Origin: Mansonella perstans
Lineage: Eukaryota; Nematoda; Chromadorea; Rhabditida; Onchocercidae
Direction of reading: 5' to 3'
NCBI GenBank assembly: GCA_037074765.1
Contig: JBAMDO010000233.1
Location: 19,498-83,497, forward strand
Length of the DNA: 64,000 nt
Shown: piece by piece, positions 12,034 through 26,439 of the stretch
How the letters are laid out: each line of letters starts with the position of its first letter
Position numbering within the stretch: position 1 is the stretch's first letter
Position numbers and translations under genes: made by a program
Notes under the pieces: model-generated
Told to the model about the DNA's origin: nothing
Databases searched by the model: none
What the model saw: only the letters and a program-made list of their open reading frames with translations

Positions 12034-15000
12034 ATGGATGATGTTTCTGTTGACAAGACTGATTATACATTAGCTCACTTGATGCCGAAAGTTGAAACAC
12101 AACAGGTTAATTTTAACATAAAATTTGATAATCTTACAAGATGGATAAGTTTTTGTAGTTACCGTCTAGTTTTTCTTCTCTTTTATATCTTTGATTACTT
12201 GATGTTTAAAATATTATCGTACCACTAATATGTTATATTTGTCCTTTACTTTTCGTGATAACCGTGTAAAAAGGTAAGTGATAACAGTGAGTCTGATTCC
12301 AATCAGATCAGGAGTGAGGCCTATATTATCACCGAATGTTATTTCAATTCATTCAAAACTGCCTTTCTGATGGTTTCCTCTCCTCATATATAATTAAAAA
12401 ATTGTCAGAATGCTCATTCGTAAATGTATTAATCAAAGTCCAGTCGAATTCAGTGAAATTCGTGATTCTTTGGCGCTATATAAGTTTTTTTCTTTTTTTC
12501 ACAAAAAAATAAAATCTTTAAATATATTAATAATCAAAGGAATGCAATGAGAAACAATGACGAAATTTAACAAATTAAAAAAAAAAATTAAGGAACAATT
12601 CATAACGAAATATCCAGAATACGATGGTAGGAATATTATCATTGGTATATTGGATACAGGCATTGATCCATCACTTCCTGGATTACAGGTTTTATTACCA
12701 GTTTCGGAATTTTCCAATAGGATTCACTAGTTTTTTGTCATAAAGTAGATAGGATGTTTTTGTTTCAGAATTAAATTGTTTTAGTTCTTCCGTCGTAATA
12801 TAAAATCATTTAATTTTTACATAAGACTACTCAGTTTTTAACGGTTTCAGCTTGAAGTAATGATTTTAGTTTTATTATGAAGCTATCATTAGAAAAATTT
12901 TATACGGGATGTAATTAGATAACGAGTCATGGACTAAAGAAGGTGATAGATGTAATAGATTGTACGGGAGCTGGTGATGTGGATACATCGACAGTGCGTA
13001 CAGCGACTGATGGTTATGTTATCGGACTTACAGGAAGAAAGCTAAAGGTTTAAACTTCTAAATATAATAATAAGTGGGGACTGTAGCTGTGGTGGATGAA
13101 TCGAAGTTTAAAAATGGGTGTTTTAGTTTTTAAGAAATTCTGATGGACTTTTTTTATTAATTCTGAAGCAGTTATAATCTTAATCAGATTTCAGATCCCA
13201 GAAACTTGGGTTAATCCAAGTGGTAAATATCATCTAGGAATAAAGCCAATTTATGAACTGTACAATAAAAATTTGTTAGAAAGGATAAAGGTAATTCTTT
13301 TAAAAGATCCAATTTACAAAAATTAAATCGGATTAAATTTATCAGTGGCTTCTAAACTTGTCTTCATACTTCCTTTTTCAGTTATGACTAAGATTGTGTC
13401 ATAAAACTGCAAAAATCATATCTGGAACCTATGTTATAGCTTGAATTATAAACGGGAACAGGTTTAGCATAACAGCTTCATTTTCTCTACATTCATTCTT
13501 CTTGCTGATCATCTTTCTCTACATTCATTTCCATCTTCTTGCTGATATCTTACTTTGAAGCGAATTCATTTTCACTAAATCGTCATAGTACAAAAAATAG
13601 CCATGATTTTTTCCTGCGTTGCTTAGGTGTTTGTTTGCAGAAGGAGAGGAAGGAAAGTCTTTTTGATAGCGGACAAAAATTAGCATTGGCCGACGCAATC
13701 CGTCAGCTCGTAGCGCACGAAGAAGCAGTCGGTGGAACATCCGATAAAATAGTAGGTTTTCGGCTTAATGCAAAATAATACTGAAAGTCAGGAAAATTTT
13801 TTTTCAAATGTTCAAATTTTTTTTGAGATAGTTTTGTCATAACAACATTTCATATTTCCGAGTTCAGGAATCGAATTTTATTTTTCAAGGCAATTAAATA
13901 TGTAAGTTGGAAATAAGTATGACCAAAAAATGCTTATTGTCCATGCTTATTATGATAGAATTATAATGTGAATCTAAAATAGTTCACTACAGAGCGAAAA
14001 TCGCTGTAATATTTTCCAGGTGGTCACTCTCTTGGATGATAATAAAATAAAGAAGCAATATAAGTAAATAAAATTGGACAGAAATTGTAGAGAGATTTGG
14101 AAGCTCCCTGGAGAGACTGAAATTAAGTAGCATGTATCTAAAATTCTGAATTAAAATAAAACTAAAGAATGTTATTGGAAGATTACAAAATTTTGTCTGA
14201 AATGCATGTGTTCTTCATCATAACGCTTTCATTTTAGAGTGATAAGGAAGATAGAGAAGAACTTTCGAGTCAAGTGGAAATATTAAGAAGTTTAGAAAAA
14301 ATGGACGATCCAGGACCAGTTGCCGATTGTATTGTTTTTCATGATGGCAAAAAATTCAGGTATTACTAAAATACTAGTCCTTGTGATAACCTGCAATTTA
14401 TATTGAGAGACGAAATCAACTGTATTTTTCATGGAGTTGATATAAAGTGTGTCGCTGTAAATCAGTTAGAGTCATTAAGTCAAGAAGTTAGCATTATAAA
14501 ATAGTTCCAACCTCATCAATTACAATGTAGTCTTGACTCGTTAATTATGTGTAATGTTTTTTAGAGCTTGTATAGATACTTCATATCGTGGACGTTTAAG
14601 CTTAGCACCGCTGCTTAGCAGCTACTGCGAAAGCGGTAAATATTATAAGCTCTCCGACAATGGTAATTAATTTTCATTCATTTGAGGAAGAAACTATTTC
14701 CTGTTCTGTTTTTTTTGATCAATTTCTGGGGAGTTACAGCATAATTTGAGTGCTAAATTCCATTGTGCATTATTGTTTGTTGATGCTTGTTTGTCTTTGT
14801 TTCTGTTTGACCTTATCGGCAACCGAACACACAGCAAAATGATGGCCATAAAAAAGAGAATTTTTATAAAATTATAGAAATAAAAAAGTCGGGGTTACTG
14901 AATCAAGAATGATTTTGTTTAATACACAGTGCTGTAATGTACGTTGGAGTTGATATGTTTAATTTACTGCGAAGTGACATTTGGCCTAAACAAAGCTACC

Positions 15001-18000
15001 ACGAACAATTTTTTTCAGAGTCGAAAATATAAAACTTGGTAAAAACAAATTTGACCAAATGTGTGTGACAACCGTTGAAATAACTAAGGAATAAAATATT
15101 ACGTAAAAAGGGACCGACAACAAAATTCGATAACAGATTGTCTTCATGACTTAGTGCATATATGTATGTATGTATTATGTATGTTATCTATATGTATACT
15201 ACACGACTTACAAGTTTTACAGATATGCTGACATTTTGTATAACCATACATGATAACGGTAATTTGTTAGAAATATGTGTTCCTTCTGGTACTCATGGAT
15301 CTCATGTTGCAAATATCGCCGCTGCTTACTTTCCTAATGTTAGTTTCATAATGAATTCTTAATGAATACGGTTTTTTATTTCTGTGAAAATAATTTCCGT
15401 GAAGAAAACTTGATATTTTTTCAAAAGAAAGACAAGTCGTATTCTGCAGGAACCTGAAAAATCTGGACTAGCTCCTGGAGCTCAAATTGTGTCTCTTTGC
15501 ATCGGTGATCATCGTCTAAAGAGTATGGAAACGGGTACTGCACTCACTCGAGCTGTGAGTTTTGCCTTTTTTTTGAAAATGCATTTCTTACTGGTAAATT
15601 AAAGGACGGATTTTGCAAAACATTTCAGCTAAGTCGTTGTGTTGATTTGGGTGTGCATCTTATCAATTACTCTTTTGGTGAAGCGACCAATTTTCCAAAT
15701 TCAGGGTGAGTAGCATGATGTATTCTCCTGTTTTTTGCTAGTTCGTGCCTTCGAGTCACAACAGGTACTTATATATACATATACATGCACTGTGTACTTT
15801 CCTTATTGTTTATTTTCAGTCGTATTATTGAGGCTTTAGACAGAGTAGTAAGGCGACATGGGATATTATTTTTTTCGTCAGCAGGAAACTGTGGTCCAGC
15901 TTTGTCCACTGGGGGATGCCCGGGCACAACTACCACTTCAGTTATTGGTTCGTTTCTGTTCTTAAATTTGACAAGTCCTACAAATTTGCAGAGTTGACTA
16001 ATTATTAAATTATTTCTACTGCAGGAGTTGGTGCATATCTTTCACCAACAATGATGGGAGCAATGTATAGTATGCGCGATAAGATACCTCCAACACTCTA
16101 TCCATGGTCATCCAGAGGCCCAACGTAAGATAATATTGCGTTTTGTAAATTCAACTTCAGATTTATATTAAAAAGTGCTTGGGATTTCTTAGAAACTCTC
16201 CTTTTAGCAGAAAGCAAACATTCATTATTCATTCAGGAATTTAGAAATGCGTGTTTGAGACAAACAACGGTTAGAAAAAAGAACGAGATAAACTAAAATT
16301 AAAAAACTTTAAATTCAGAGGGGGAAAATAGAGATGAAAGTAAATTATAAATTTCCTTAAGATAAGAAATATTAACATGACCCGTTCAGTGGTCGCAGAT
16401 GAAAAGGAAATTAATTATATCCTAAAATATATTCAGAGCTGATGGAGCATTAGGTGTATCGATTTGTGGTCCAGGTGCTGCTATTACAAGTGTGCCTAAG
16501 TTTGCTTTAAAAGCTAGTCAGCTGATGAATGGTACCTCAATGAGTTCACCGAATGTTACAGGAACTGTCGGTGGGTATTAATTTTTGAGGTCATTCACTA
16601 TTTGATTCTTAAATGCGTTTTTAATATGTTAATTTTGACAAGTTGCTTTTTCCTTTATATTGTATACGTGATTGTTGGTGATGATCATAATGATTAAAAT
16701 TAATAAAACTGACTGAAGGATTTCTTTGATCTTTTGTTTCTTTTCTTCTCTTCTCCACTACGAGAATTCCACATCTTTGCGTTTCATTTTTTGTAAAATA
16801 CCTCATTGTTTATGCTTTTTAGCATGTTTGCTTAGTGCTTTGAAAGCAATGAATATTTCATGGAGTCCATATCTAATTCGATTAGCACTGGAAAATACTG
16901 CTCTATTACCAAAAGATCAAAATCGTTTCGCTGTAGGCAATGGACTTTTGCAGGTTGTTTTCCTTTTTCGGAGAGTTTCTGAGAGCTTGCTTTATAAGCG
17001 ATTTAAATTTAGTACTGTCATATGAAAGTGATTTCTGTGGTTTGATGCAGAAGTTAGTAATATTACTTAATACTGGGTAATGTTTTGATGTATGTGGGAC
17101 TATGAACTGGAATTCAGAACTAATATAGTAATCCCTTGTAAAATTGTATTCTAATTTGATTTGTTTTGAAGGTAGATGAAGCGTACAATTTCATTCAGCA
17201 GTATTATTCACTAATTTCACCTTTGCTTACTCATTTCGAAATTAAAATTAACGATGTTAGTGCACGTGGGATTTACTTACGTGAACGATATCAAACACGC
17301 TGTATTAATACGTATGTTGTCGCCGTGCAGCCAAAATTCAAGCCGGAATCAGGTCTATTATTTCCATTTATTCATATATTTGTTTGAACCAGGTTCTTTG
17401 CCGTTTGTTTTAAGGAGTCTTGCACTACTGATTTGATTTGCAACTTATTTTCCGAGAATGAAAAGTCTAAAGCTGGTATTTTTAATTTCAGATTTTTGTC
17501 CAGTTGTGACTACTACGATAGAAAGTTATTGTATTTAATATATCTTTTATCCCGCATTAAGATTTTTTAATTGTAATCGCACTTCATCTGTTATACTGCC
17601 TTTGACATTATAGTCATATGGATAAGTTGTATTGTGTCCTAAGAAAAGAATTTTAATGTGTTTATAAATGAAATTCCTGCATCAAATTTCTCCTATTCTG
17701 TAAAATCTTTGTTTTAGATAATGATGCAAAAATAGCATTCGAGAAGCATTTAGTTTTAACATGTTTTGCATCTTATGTCAAGTATCCAAAACAATTCACA
17801 TTAATGCATCAGGAACGAGAATTCACCATATCGTTGGACCCGGTCGGTCTTGAGCCTGGTGCTGCTCATTTCACTGAAGTACGTTACTAATTAATTAATT
17901 AGTTTGTTCCATCATCAAACCCCTACTTTGACCAACAAACGAGCAGTAAAATGTCGTGCCATTGTCTTTGCAGATATGCGCTTATGACTCGGAAAACATT

Positions 18001-21000
18001 TCGCTTGGTCCATTATTTCGTATACCAATAACTGTGATTATCCCGCTAAGTCTGGATGATAATTCGCGATATACAATACAGAAGAAGCTGCAATGTAAGC
18101 CTGCCAGTCCGGAACGACTTTTTATTCATGTACCTGAGGATGCTGATTGGGTTTGTAAGTAATTTTAGATTTTGTCTTAATTATATTTTGCATTTGTAGA
18201 ACTTACTTCTCTTGTTTACTTTCTTACATTCTTTCTTTTTTTTCTTTTTTACATATATTGTTCTTTTTCCTTATGTATATTTTTTTGTAATATGTTATCT
18301 TTTTCACAGGTTTGAAACTAACATCCTGTGGAACTCCGTTGCAAGCGAAATACGTTGCCCATATTGTTCAGCTTTTACCGGATACGGCGTACCGTGCAAC
18401 CGAATTTCATAAAGTGAGGATTTTCTAACATAAAGTCTTTGAGGTTTTATTAAGATAGCTGTTTTGTATATTTTGATTTATACTAAATTAATGTATGTTT
18501 CTTTTGCTTCTCAAATTTATGCCTGCATTGTTCTTTGTGGGATAATTTTTTACTATAAAAGAAATTAAGAAGAATAACTTATTTGTTTTTATTTAAACTT
18601 TAATAGAATGTTTCGCTGTTACGCCAGTGCCAACTGAGGTATTTGCATGCCTTCTTTTAAGTGCTGGATAACTAGGTAGAGATTATCTGATCTTCACCTC
18701 ATTGCAAAAATCAAGAAATTATAAAAATGCCTCAGTTATCGCTCGATCCTGTTCAGACAGTGTCACTAGAGCAAAATCAAGAAGAGCGGTTTGCTGTCGC
18801 TTTGCGCGGTGGGCGAACTATGGAGTTATGTATAACCAAATGGTGGTCTAACTTGGGTGATGCAGTGGTGGAAGCTGAATTAGTATTTCATGGTGCTGTC
18901 CCTTCACCTACTGTATTAAACATGGTATGATCTTTTAGAAGCTGATACTGTGAGCGTTAATGTGACCATGTGATTATTTGTAACCACCAGCAGAGTATTG
19001 CATAAGCTTATCGGTCGCCGGACGAGACCAATCGATAACTAATTTTGCATTTCTAAAATGACTTAGAAATTGTAAGTTTAACTGATCTTAAGCTTGACAT
19101 TTTGTAATGCAGGTTTTCCAGTGATCTTTTGCACAGTTTCATAAACTTTCATTTTTTTTTCAGTTTTCAACTGAAACACCATACCATTTTACCATACGTA
19201 ATTCGATGATGAGGTTTGAAGATGTGCGACCGGCTGTAACATTCCGTTATATTTGTCAACCATTCCGGCCATCAGAAGCAAAAGTGCATCCTCTTGGACC
19301 GCGTGATCTCTTTTTCACTGGCTTGCAGACTTTTCGTTTGCTTCTTACCTATAATTTCTCTTGTTAGTTTTTTCTTTTTTTTTTAACTATAGTATTTAGT
19401 AAAGAGCTGTTATTGGCGTCACAAATATATTTATTAGCATTTTAGTTTTCAAAAGAAGTTAAAGTTATCTTTTAATATAAATTAGATCCAAAACTTTCGG
19501 TGGTCAATTTCATTAATTTAGAAATTGTATAGATTCATAAGACATCTAATCACATGTGAAAAGCTGATGCATATTACTCCCGTACAGTAACCTCTTTTTC
19601 TGTCAAACTGTCTCATGTATTAATTCGCTTTTGGAACTCTCAGTGCACACAGATATAATTTTTGTAAGGAAAAGCTGAAATATTGTCTCATATGATTCCT
19701 TTTTAATTTATCTCTCAGTTGACTTGAGTAATTCGTTCATTCAACCATTGCTATATAAGTATCTTTGATGGAATCAAAAAAGCGCAATTCGGTGATTTTG
19801 TTGAACAGTTACGAAAATTTATCTTGAAATCAAGCAAAAATAGCAAAAATTTTTTGTTTTAGTGCAAAAAGCAACCGATGCATATGTTGAATTGCCTGGC
19901 ATAACTGACTACCTCTATGAAAGTGCATTTGATGATGTACATATTATGATTTTCTCTACAACAAAGCAATATATTGGAAGTAGTGCTCCATATCCGGATC
20001 GGGTTATTTTTTGTTCAAAAACTCATAATTGAAAAGATCTGACAAAGTGAACTCCAGTGGACCATATAGTTTATAAATTTATTGTGACATATCTTTCTTT
20101 GAGAAATCTAATAACCATCAGAGATCTCAGAGAAAAAGTGCTTTTATTCGAAAAGCATATCCGAAGTAAAAATATATCAAGTGGGTGATTTCTGGCCCCA
20201 GCCACGATATACTTTTTTTTCAATTAAAATAATGAGATTATTTCGTTATTTCTATTGAATAGTGAGGTTATTCCTACTTTAACATATTTACGGATTTAAG
20301 ATCATTTATTTGTAAGTATGATTACTTTTTCGATTTTACTTTCAATTTGAAGTAACTAATCTGGTTGGAAATGAACTGCTCTCACTGTGTTGATTTCTAT
20401 GAGAACTTATTAATTCTTTATTTCAGTATGTCTTGAAATTAGAGAAGGGCGAGTACCGCGTTCGTGTGCAGATTAGGCATGAAGATGCTTCGTTATTAGA
20501 AAAATACCGTGAAACAGTCTTAATTTTAAGGCTGAAGCTTGCATCAGCGATTAATTTGGATTGTTTTCCGGATTACGAAAGTAAATTTACTCCTTTTTAA
20601 TATTTCAGTTGAAATTTCTTTTGAAATTATTAATAAAGTTTTTTAAAGACAAGGAAATCAAAGAATTAGTAAATTCTGGATAGAGGGTAGTTATATAAAG
20701 AGAACAAATAGGAAATATTCAAAAATGAAAACAATATTATTTGATCAAGTTTCATTTGAACTTTGGTGTTAATAAAGTTGATAATTATGTTGTATTTCCT
20801 ATATGTGAGAATCTATGCTTTCGTTTCACATAATGTCAGGATTCTTTTGATTTGATTTATTAAATAAACTGCGAAAATGCCAAATCGTTTTAAAGACTTA
20901 TTCCGTGAACATCTATGATATAAAGCGATTTGAAATACAACATAATATCAGTTATCCTTATTTTTAGGTGCTGTAAAGGGGGAAGGGAAAAAATTCGGCA

Positions 21001-24000
21001 CGAGAAAAATGAAACCAGGTGAAATTGGCGTGGTATACATTGGTCCAGTTCCGGAAGATAAGTATGTCGTTTTGGTTTTTCTTGCATCGAATTATGCAAC
21101 TTAACATGTTTTCTTTAAAGTTTGCTGAAAAAAACTTGTTTCAGACTTCCGAAATTTGGTTGGCCTGGTTGCTACCTAACTGGAGCACTCTGTTTATCAG
21201 ATATAGAATTAGCTCGAAGTCAGGTGCAGTATCCAGTAATATTTGTATTTCCGGAATGGAGTCACAAGCAGACCAAAACTGTTTCATCGATTGCATTAGC
21301 AAAAAAGAAGGAAGATTTTGCACCTGATTCTATGCAAGCTATGAATGGTATTTTTATATCTTTTATTAGTTAAAGGAATTCAAGTAACAATTTACATGTA
21401 AATGGTTTTGATAGGTAAGAAGTTTTGATAGGTAACCTATATCGGTCACATTCAGTGAAACTGTTTTGCCTGTCATATACAATATTAAGCCTCATATTAC
21501 GTACTTTTATGTATTTATATGACTACTTTAATGCGATTATGGTAGCAGTAGGCTAATATAATAGAATTAGCCATGTTTTTTTGGATGCAATTGTTTTATT
21601 TAAGAAAAAAATTTCTTAATTATTATAGAAGCATTGCGTGATTTTTATGTACAGTGGTTGGGAAAATTGCAAGTTGTTATGGATGCAAATGATTTATATG
21701 GTCATTTAATTGCTGAGAATCCAAAAAATTTACGAATCATGCAGGCGCAATTAAAACGCTTATTCGACCATAAAGTAATATTTTAGTTTTTTGTTAAAAT
21801 AGTTTTTCAGTCATAAGTTTTGCAGTTTATTTTTTAAAATGACAAGTTGTTATTAGTTGTGATGATTGGTGAACCATCATGAATGGGAAAGATTCTTTGT
21901 CTTCCATTAATAATGGCATCGTTTATAAGAGTTAATCCTTTCGTTTAGAGCGCTTTACATGTGTCCTTGATTGCAGTACAATCCAGAAAATCATAACCGA
22001 ATTCTGGAACTAGTAGACGCAATTCTAGATGTGGCCAAACCTGATGAAGTATTGAAATACTTGGGCTCTAAACATGAAAACAGTGAAAGTGATATCGTTA
22101 TCAGGGCGTCAGTTTCTTTCTTTCAAATCATATATGGCTGGCAAAGCTTCTAGAATTCACTGTCAAATTTCATTGTGTTTCTAAATCTCTTTTTATAAGT
22201 ATGCTATCAAATCTGTGGATTCATTGTATTCCTTTTTAACATGATGAATGATGATGCCTTTGCTCTGGGAAATTTCTTTAAATCTTTATCCGCTTCAGGG
22301 ATATGGAAAGCCGTAAAAGTGCAATTATTGATGCCTTAGTCATCAAAGCAGATACATTAGTTGATGAGCATCTGGCAATTAGTACCCAAGAAATACCCAA
22401 GTCTTTTCGACACGGTTTAAATGTTGATGTCAGTACAAAAACCGAGAAAACTTCGTTAGCAGGTGGAGAACTTACTAAAAGGTCATCAATCAGCGATTTT
22501 CAGGTCTCTTACAAATAATTTTAAATAAAATAGAAAAAAAATGGAGTCTATCATTAGCTTTATGCCTTGATAATGCATCGACTATTTCAGTAAACTTATA
22601 AGTATCTGATGATAATTTCTATGTTAGCGTTGTTTTAACATTCCTTGCAGAATTTAGTTTCATTTTTTAAGTCAGGAAAAATGATACGTTCAGTGACACG
22701 CTTTTTCGGATAACGTTTTTTCTCTTTAAAGAAGTTAATCGGCTGTTCTATTGATTTGCTACGCTGCGAATTGTTTTGATTGCCTTATAGTAATCATCTA
22801 ACGTGTGGTGATAACTTCGAAGATGGCTTGAAACTTCTGTGAATAACTTTAGCCATGTTTCGACATTTTTTGGTTAATTTGTCGAAAGCCAGTTATTAAA
22901 TATGCTCTATGAATATCTGTATGTGCTTGTGACGGTTGGCACCACATGTTTTTGCGAAACTTAATGCTAAATATATACGTTGGATCAGATTTGGTACTAA
23001 TATTAAGGAAAGATCGGGCACTGTATTCTGAGCAACATTAGTTTTAACAGTAACTACTCGTAAATTGGTCTTCAGCTTTTAATTGCAGAATGTTTTGTGA
23101 CAAAGAAAAGAATTTCAGATGATAGAAGATACGAAGAAGAAAGATGCAGAAGATAATGGTGTTGGTGGTGCAGGCGATTTGCTAGCAACGCTAGAAGCGG
23201 ATCAAGGAACTGATACTTTACCAGCAGCTATTGAGACTGTAGAATCAGATCAGCCTGGAAGAACTGTAGATTGCCTTTTATTACTGACACTATTTTTTTA
23301 TCATCCAAGCTCATGAAAAATTTTGCTAAACTTACTGCTTTTCTTTTCTTTGTTTTAAACAGAAAAATAAGGACTGCTCGTGGCAGCATATGCGTGCTGA
23401 TTCTCAAAGCATTGTTGTATATTTTGTGTATATTGCTTCTGCAAATTCAATTTTTCAATTTGTAACTTCTCTGTCGAATACTTCTAAGTAAATGGAGAAA
23501 AATTAACTGTGATACCTTAGGACATACACTGCAATATTAATTGCTGTGCTTCAATCTGTTGCATTCATTTTATTACTCGATGTGCACTATAAATGCCTTT
23601 CCAGGTGAAAATTACGCTAAAAGAAATCGATACTGCGTACTATGAAGTTTTAAAATGGTTGGAAGCAACTGACCCGAAGGTTTTTACTTATTTCCTTAGA
23701 ATTTTGTGTGTAACGTAATCAGCAAATGGATTCAAGTGTATGAACGGTTATAATGTTTGACGATATCCATAACGTATTTACACCGCTAGAGAAGTTTTGG
23801 TGTTTCTTTGTTTTCTTGTGATGATGTTTGTATTCAAATTTGCATTATATCAATACATAGGATTAGATAAAAAATGAAATGGTTAGTGCCTTCCTTGTCA
23901 GCATCACAAGTGAACATAATTGCCCTAGACTTTTGTTTCAAAATGATAAGATTAGTGTTACTAATGCTTCATGTTGGTTACTTTCTTCATTGATCTTCCT

Positions 24001-24970
24001 ATTCGGTACTACAAAAGAAACCTGTCACTAAGAATATCAAAAAAAATATAAGTATAGAGTGAAAAAAGTAAAGCTCGTAATATAAAACAGAAATTTAAGG
24101 TAGAGATATGTATACTCTGCTGGTTAAAAGAAGTGGAAATTTTTAACATGATTTTTTTTCCAGGTTTTGATATTATCTGCAAAGCAGGCTGTTGCTCATG
24201 CCCATTATGGTCGAGCATTGAAGTATTTGAGAAAGGCGAGTGACGATAAAAATTTCGCGAATAATTTGGTTCTGGAAGCAGCAGTTGTTGAGGTAATAAT
24301 GTAATTTATCCTTTTATATTTGTAATAAGTGAATTTCAGTAAAATTAAAATTTTTACATCTAAGTGCATGTTCTATCCTTTAGGAAGATTAAGAATATTA
24401 AATGACGACTTATAATTTGTTTAATTAAGATGCTGTAGGAATTACTGGTATGAACAATTTCATGAATTATTTATAATTTTGGCGATAAACAAATGACTGA
24501 TTAGTGTTGGTAGATCCCACTTGTAAAATTTTATCTTTAGGTAGCTATTCTATTATGTTCCATTACTGCTTTTCCACACAAATGATCAAAAAATGTTTGC
24601 TGGAACATAAAGAATAAACAGCAGATAAATGAAACATTTATCCTCAGAATTGTATTTCATTTTTATCGTTTTCCTTTTTCCCATTAGATATCGATTGATC
24701 CGTTAATAGTTTTGAGAAATCGAAATAGTTAAGATAGTTAATTTACTTATTTAGTTACAATGAAAAGAAATGGTTTTAAGTAGCAAAGATGATAAAGTTC
24801 TAAGGCAACGAGGTTGGAGTGGGAAATTTTACCAGGCTGACATGTTTAAATATGTGTTTATGCGTTATTTTCATTTTTAGCTTGTGGAACAGCTCGGTTG
24901 GATGCATATTGCAAGCAATTTGCGGAATCAAATGATTGTTAAATATCGCAACGACTATCGTCTTTTTTAA
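12034..24970 (+). CDS. tpp-2: Tripeptidyl-peptidase II (subtilisin-type giant protease)
   Basis: Serine exopeptidase that removes tripeptides from N-termini in the cytosol, downstream of the proteasome. Thirty-one exons join in phase to 1347 aa (human 1249; nematode homologues are somewhat longer). Exons: 12034-12105, 12593-12688, 12919-13047, 13195-13290, 13641-13751, 14238-14359, 14565-14662, 15223-15338, 15450-15554, 15629-15705, 15820-15947, 16025-16124, 16437-16570, 16823-16953, 17172-17352, 17718-17878, 17974-18154, 18310-18413, 18736-18924, 19164-19362, 19863-20002, 20427-20580, 20968-21061, 21145-21347, 21629-21774, 21977-22107, 22299-22503, 23119-23265, 23605-23679, 24164-24292, 24881-24970. 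Catalytic triad: Asp45 (GILDTGID), His266 (GTHGSHVA), Ser451 (GTSMSSP). Oxyanion-type Asn lies in SSAGNCGP. The YPEYDGR and WVNPSGKYH motifs and the C-terminal helical repeats match the family. The exon 19 acceptor (GCCTCAG) lacks a pyrimidine tract. AATAAA lies at 25486-25491. Confidence 0.96.
13481..13546. repeat. tpp-2: Imperfect duplication in tpp-2 intron 4
   Basis: TTTCTCTACATTCATT followed by CTTCTTGCTGAT occurs twice within about 65 bases, in the pyrimidine-rich part of the intron before exon 5. It does not alter the exon. Confidence 0.75.
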
Positions 24971-26400
24971 GAGGTACTGTAACCGTCATTAGCTTTAGTA
25001 CTGAGGCGGAATGCATTGGTTTTGACTTGTCCTGATATTGGTGATAATAGCGGTATCATATAATTTTCTTGGCTCGATATCTCAGAACTAAATTCGTTGA
25101 CTCTTATGGGGAATTATTTTTGAAACACTGTTGAATGAGAATTTGCATATCATGGTTTAACCAACAATTTGTTTTCCCTTTCATGTTTTAACCCTACGAC
25201 CATAATTTCACTCGTTTCGCTATCCGTATTCAAATCTTGCAAAGATGATTTCATGTGGATGGTATTTGTATGGCAGTAGTGTCGATGAGTGTTTAGGAAT
25301 TCCATTGTTCGACTGATCGACATTTCTTCTATTTTATCTAGTAGTTTTCAATTCTTATGGATTACTTTTGTATTGTTTCAGATTTTCATGTTAAAATTTT
25401 GCATATAAAAAGGAATCACAGCACCAAAGTATTCTGCAGCTGCTAAATTAAGGTTGTAACTTGAAATTAGAAATAGAATTACGATAATAAATACTTTACA
25501 ATGGTCAACCGATTCATTTGAGTTCTCGAAATCCCTTTTACTTTAAAATTAATAATGAGTGCCAATTAAATGCTGCTTATCTTATCATCCTCAACGCTTT
25601 GATGTTGCTGTGCGAAATTTCAGCTAAATTTAGAAAAAGGCAGTTTGAGATGTGAACTGTAGCTCTTTGTTTTTGTTCCTCACGTATCTGTAACTCTTCT
25701 TTGCCTTTCCAAAATTTTCAGCCTAGGCAGAGATAGTTTATAGCTTTACAATATTTGGTCTTGCCAGGACTAGAAGGAAGAAATATAATTTCTCAATGTT
25801 CTCGATAATAATGCATGTTACAGCAGATTAAGTGATTAATTCACTTCCAACACTGAACATTCAAACTGCAATCCGTCCATAAACATTTTACCACTTCTTA
25901 TATGACAAGTCATAATGTCCTCATCCCATTGGTCCATTCCATGTATTGTAATTTTCTTCCTTTTTATGAAGAAATTTAAGATTGACCATTTTGGTTTATT
26001 CCAAAAAAATGAACGAAGAACGTGTTGAACAAATTGATGTTTCTAGAAAAAATTCTAAAATGCAGCAACATGAAAAAAATACAAATATGATTCACTCGGT
26101 TCCTTGTGAAAGGAATTTTCTAAAAAGTTTAAAACCTTATTTTGCGAATTTCAGGAAGAATATCTTTTGAATTTCGTAATATTAAACTACAAGAGGGAAC
26201 CAGTACCATACGCTGCCATTTTAATTATTTCAGCCTATTTTTAATTTGTTTACTTTTCCATACGAATATATTATCACAGTTTAAGTCATTTGCTATTTGG
26301 GTATTCGAACATTTGAAAATTGGCATATAAGTGATATCCTCACATCGCTACCTTTTTTTGTAGTATGCTTGATTGTTTCTGCTCGTGATAATTTTATAAT
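24971..26400. other. tpp-2 3' flank and spacer
   Basis: A+T-rich DNA after the tpp-2 stop, including a candidate polyadenylation signal AATAAA at 25486-25491. A hydrophilic 62-codon frame at 25982-26170 (start MNEERVEQIDVSRKNSK in frame) is followed by a TTTCAG at about 26155. It could be an exon, but no partner exon was found and it resembles no family I know. Confidence 0.4.
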
Positions 26401-26439
26401 AAAAAAATAAAAATCATGGATTACGGAGAAAAGTAATGA

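Noticed and set aside
18727..18735. ATG in front of tpp-2 exon 19 as a separate gene start
   Set aside because: The ATG lies in the intron just before the CCTCAG acceptor; the protein after it is a clear internal segment of TPP II.
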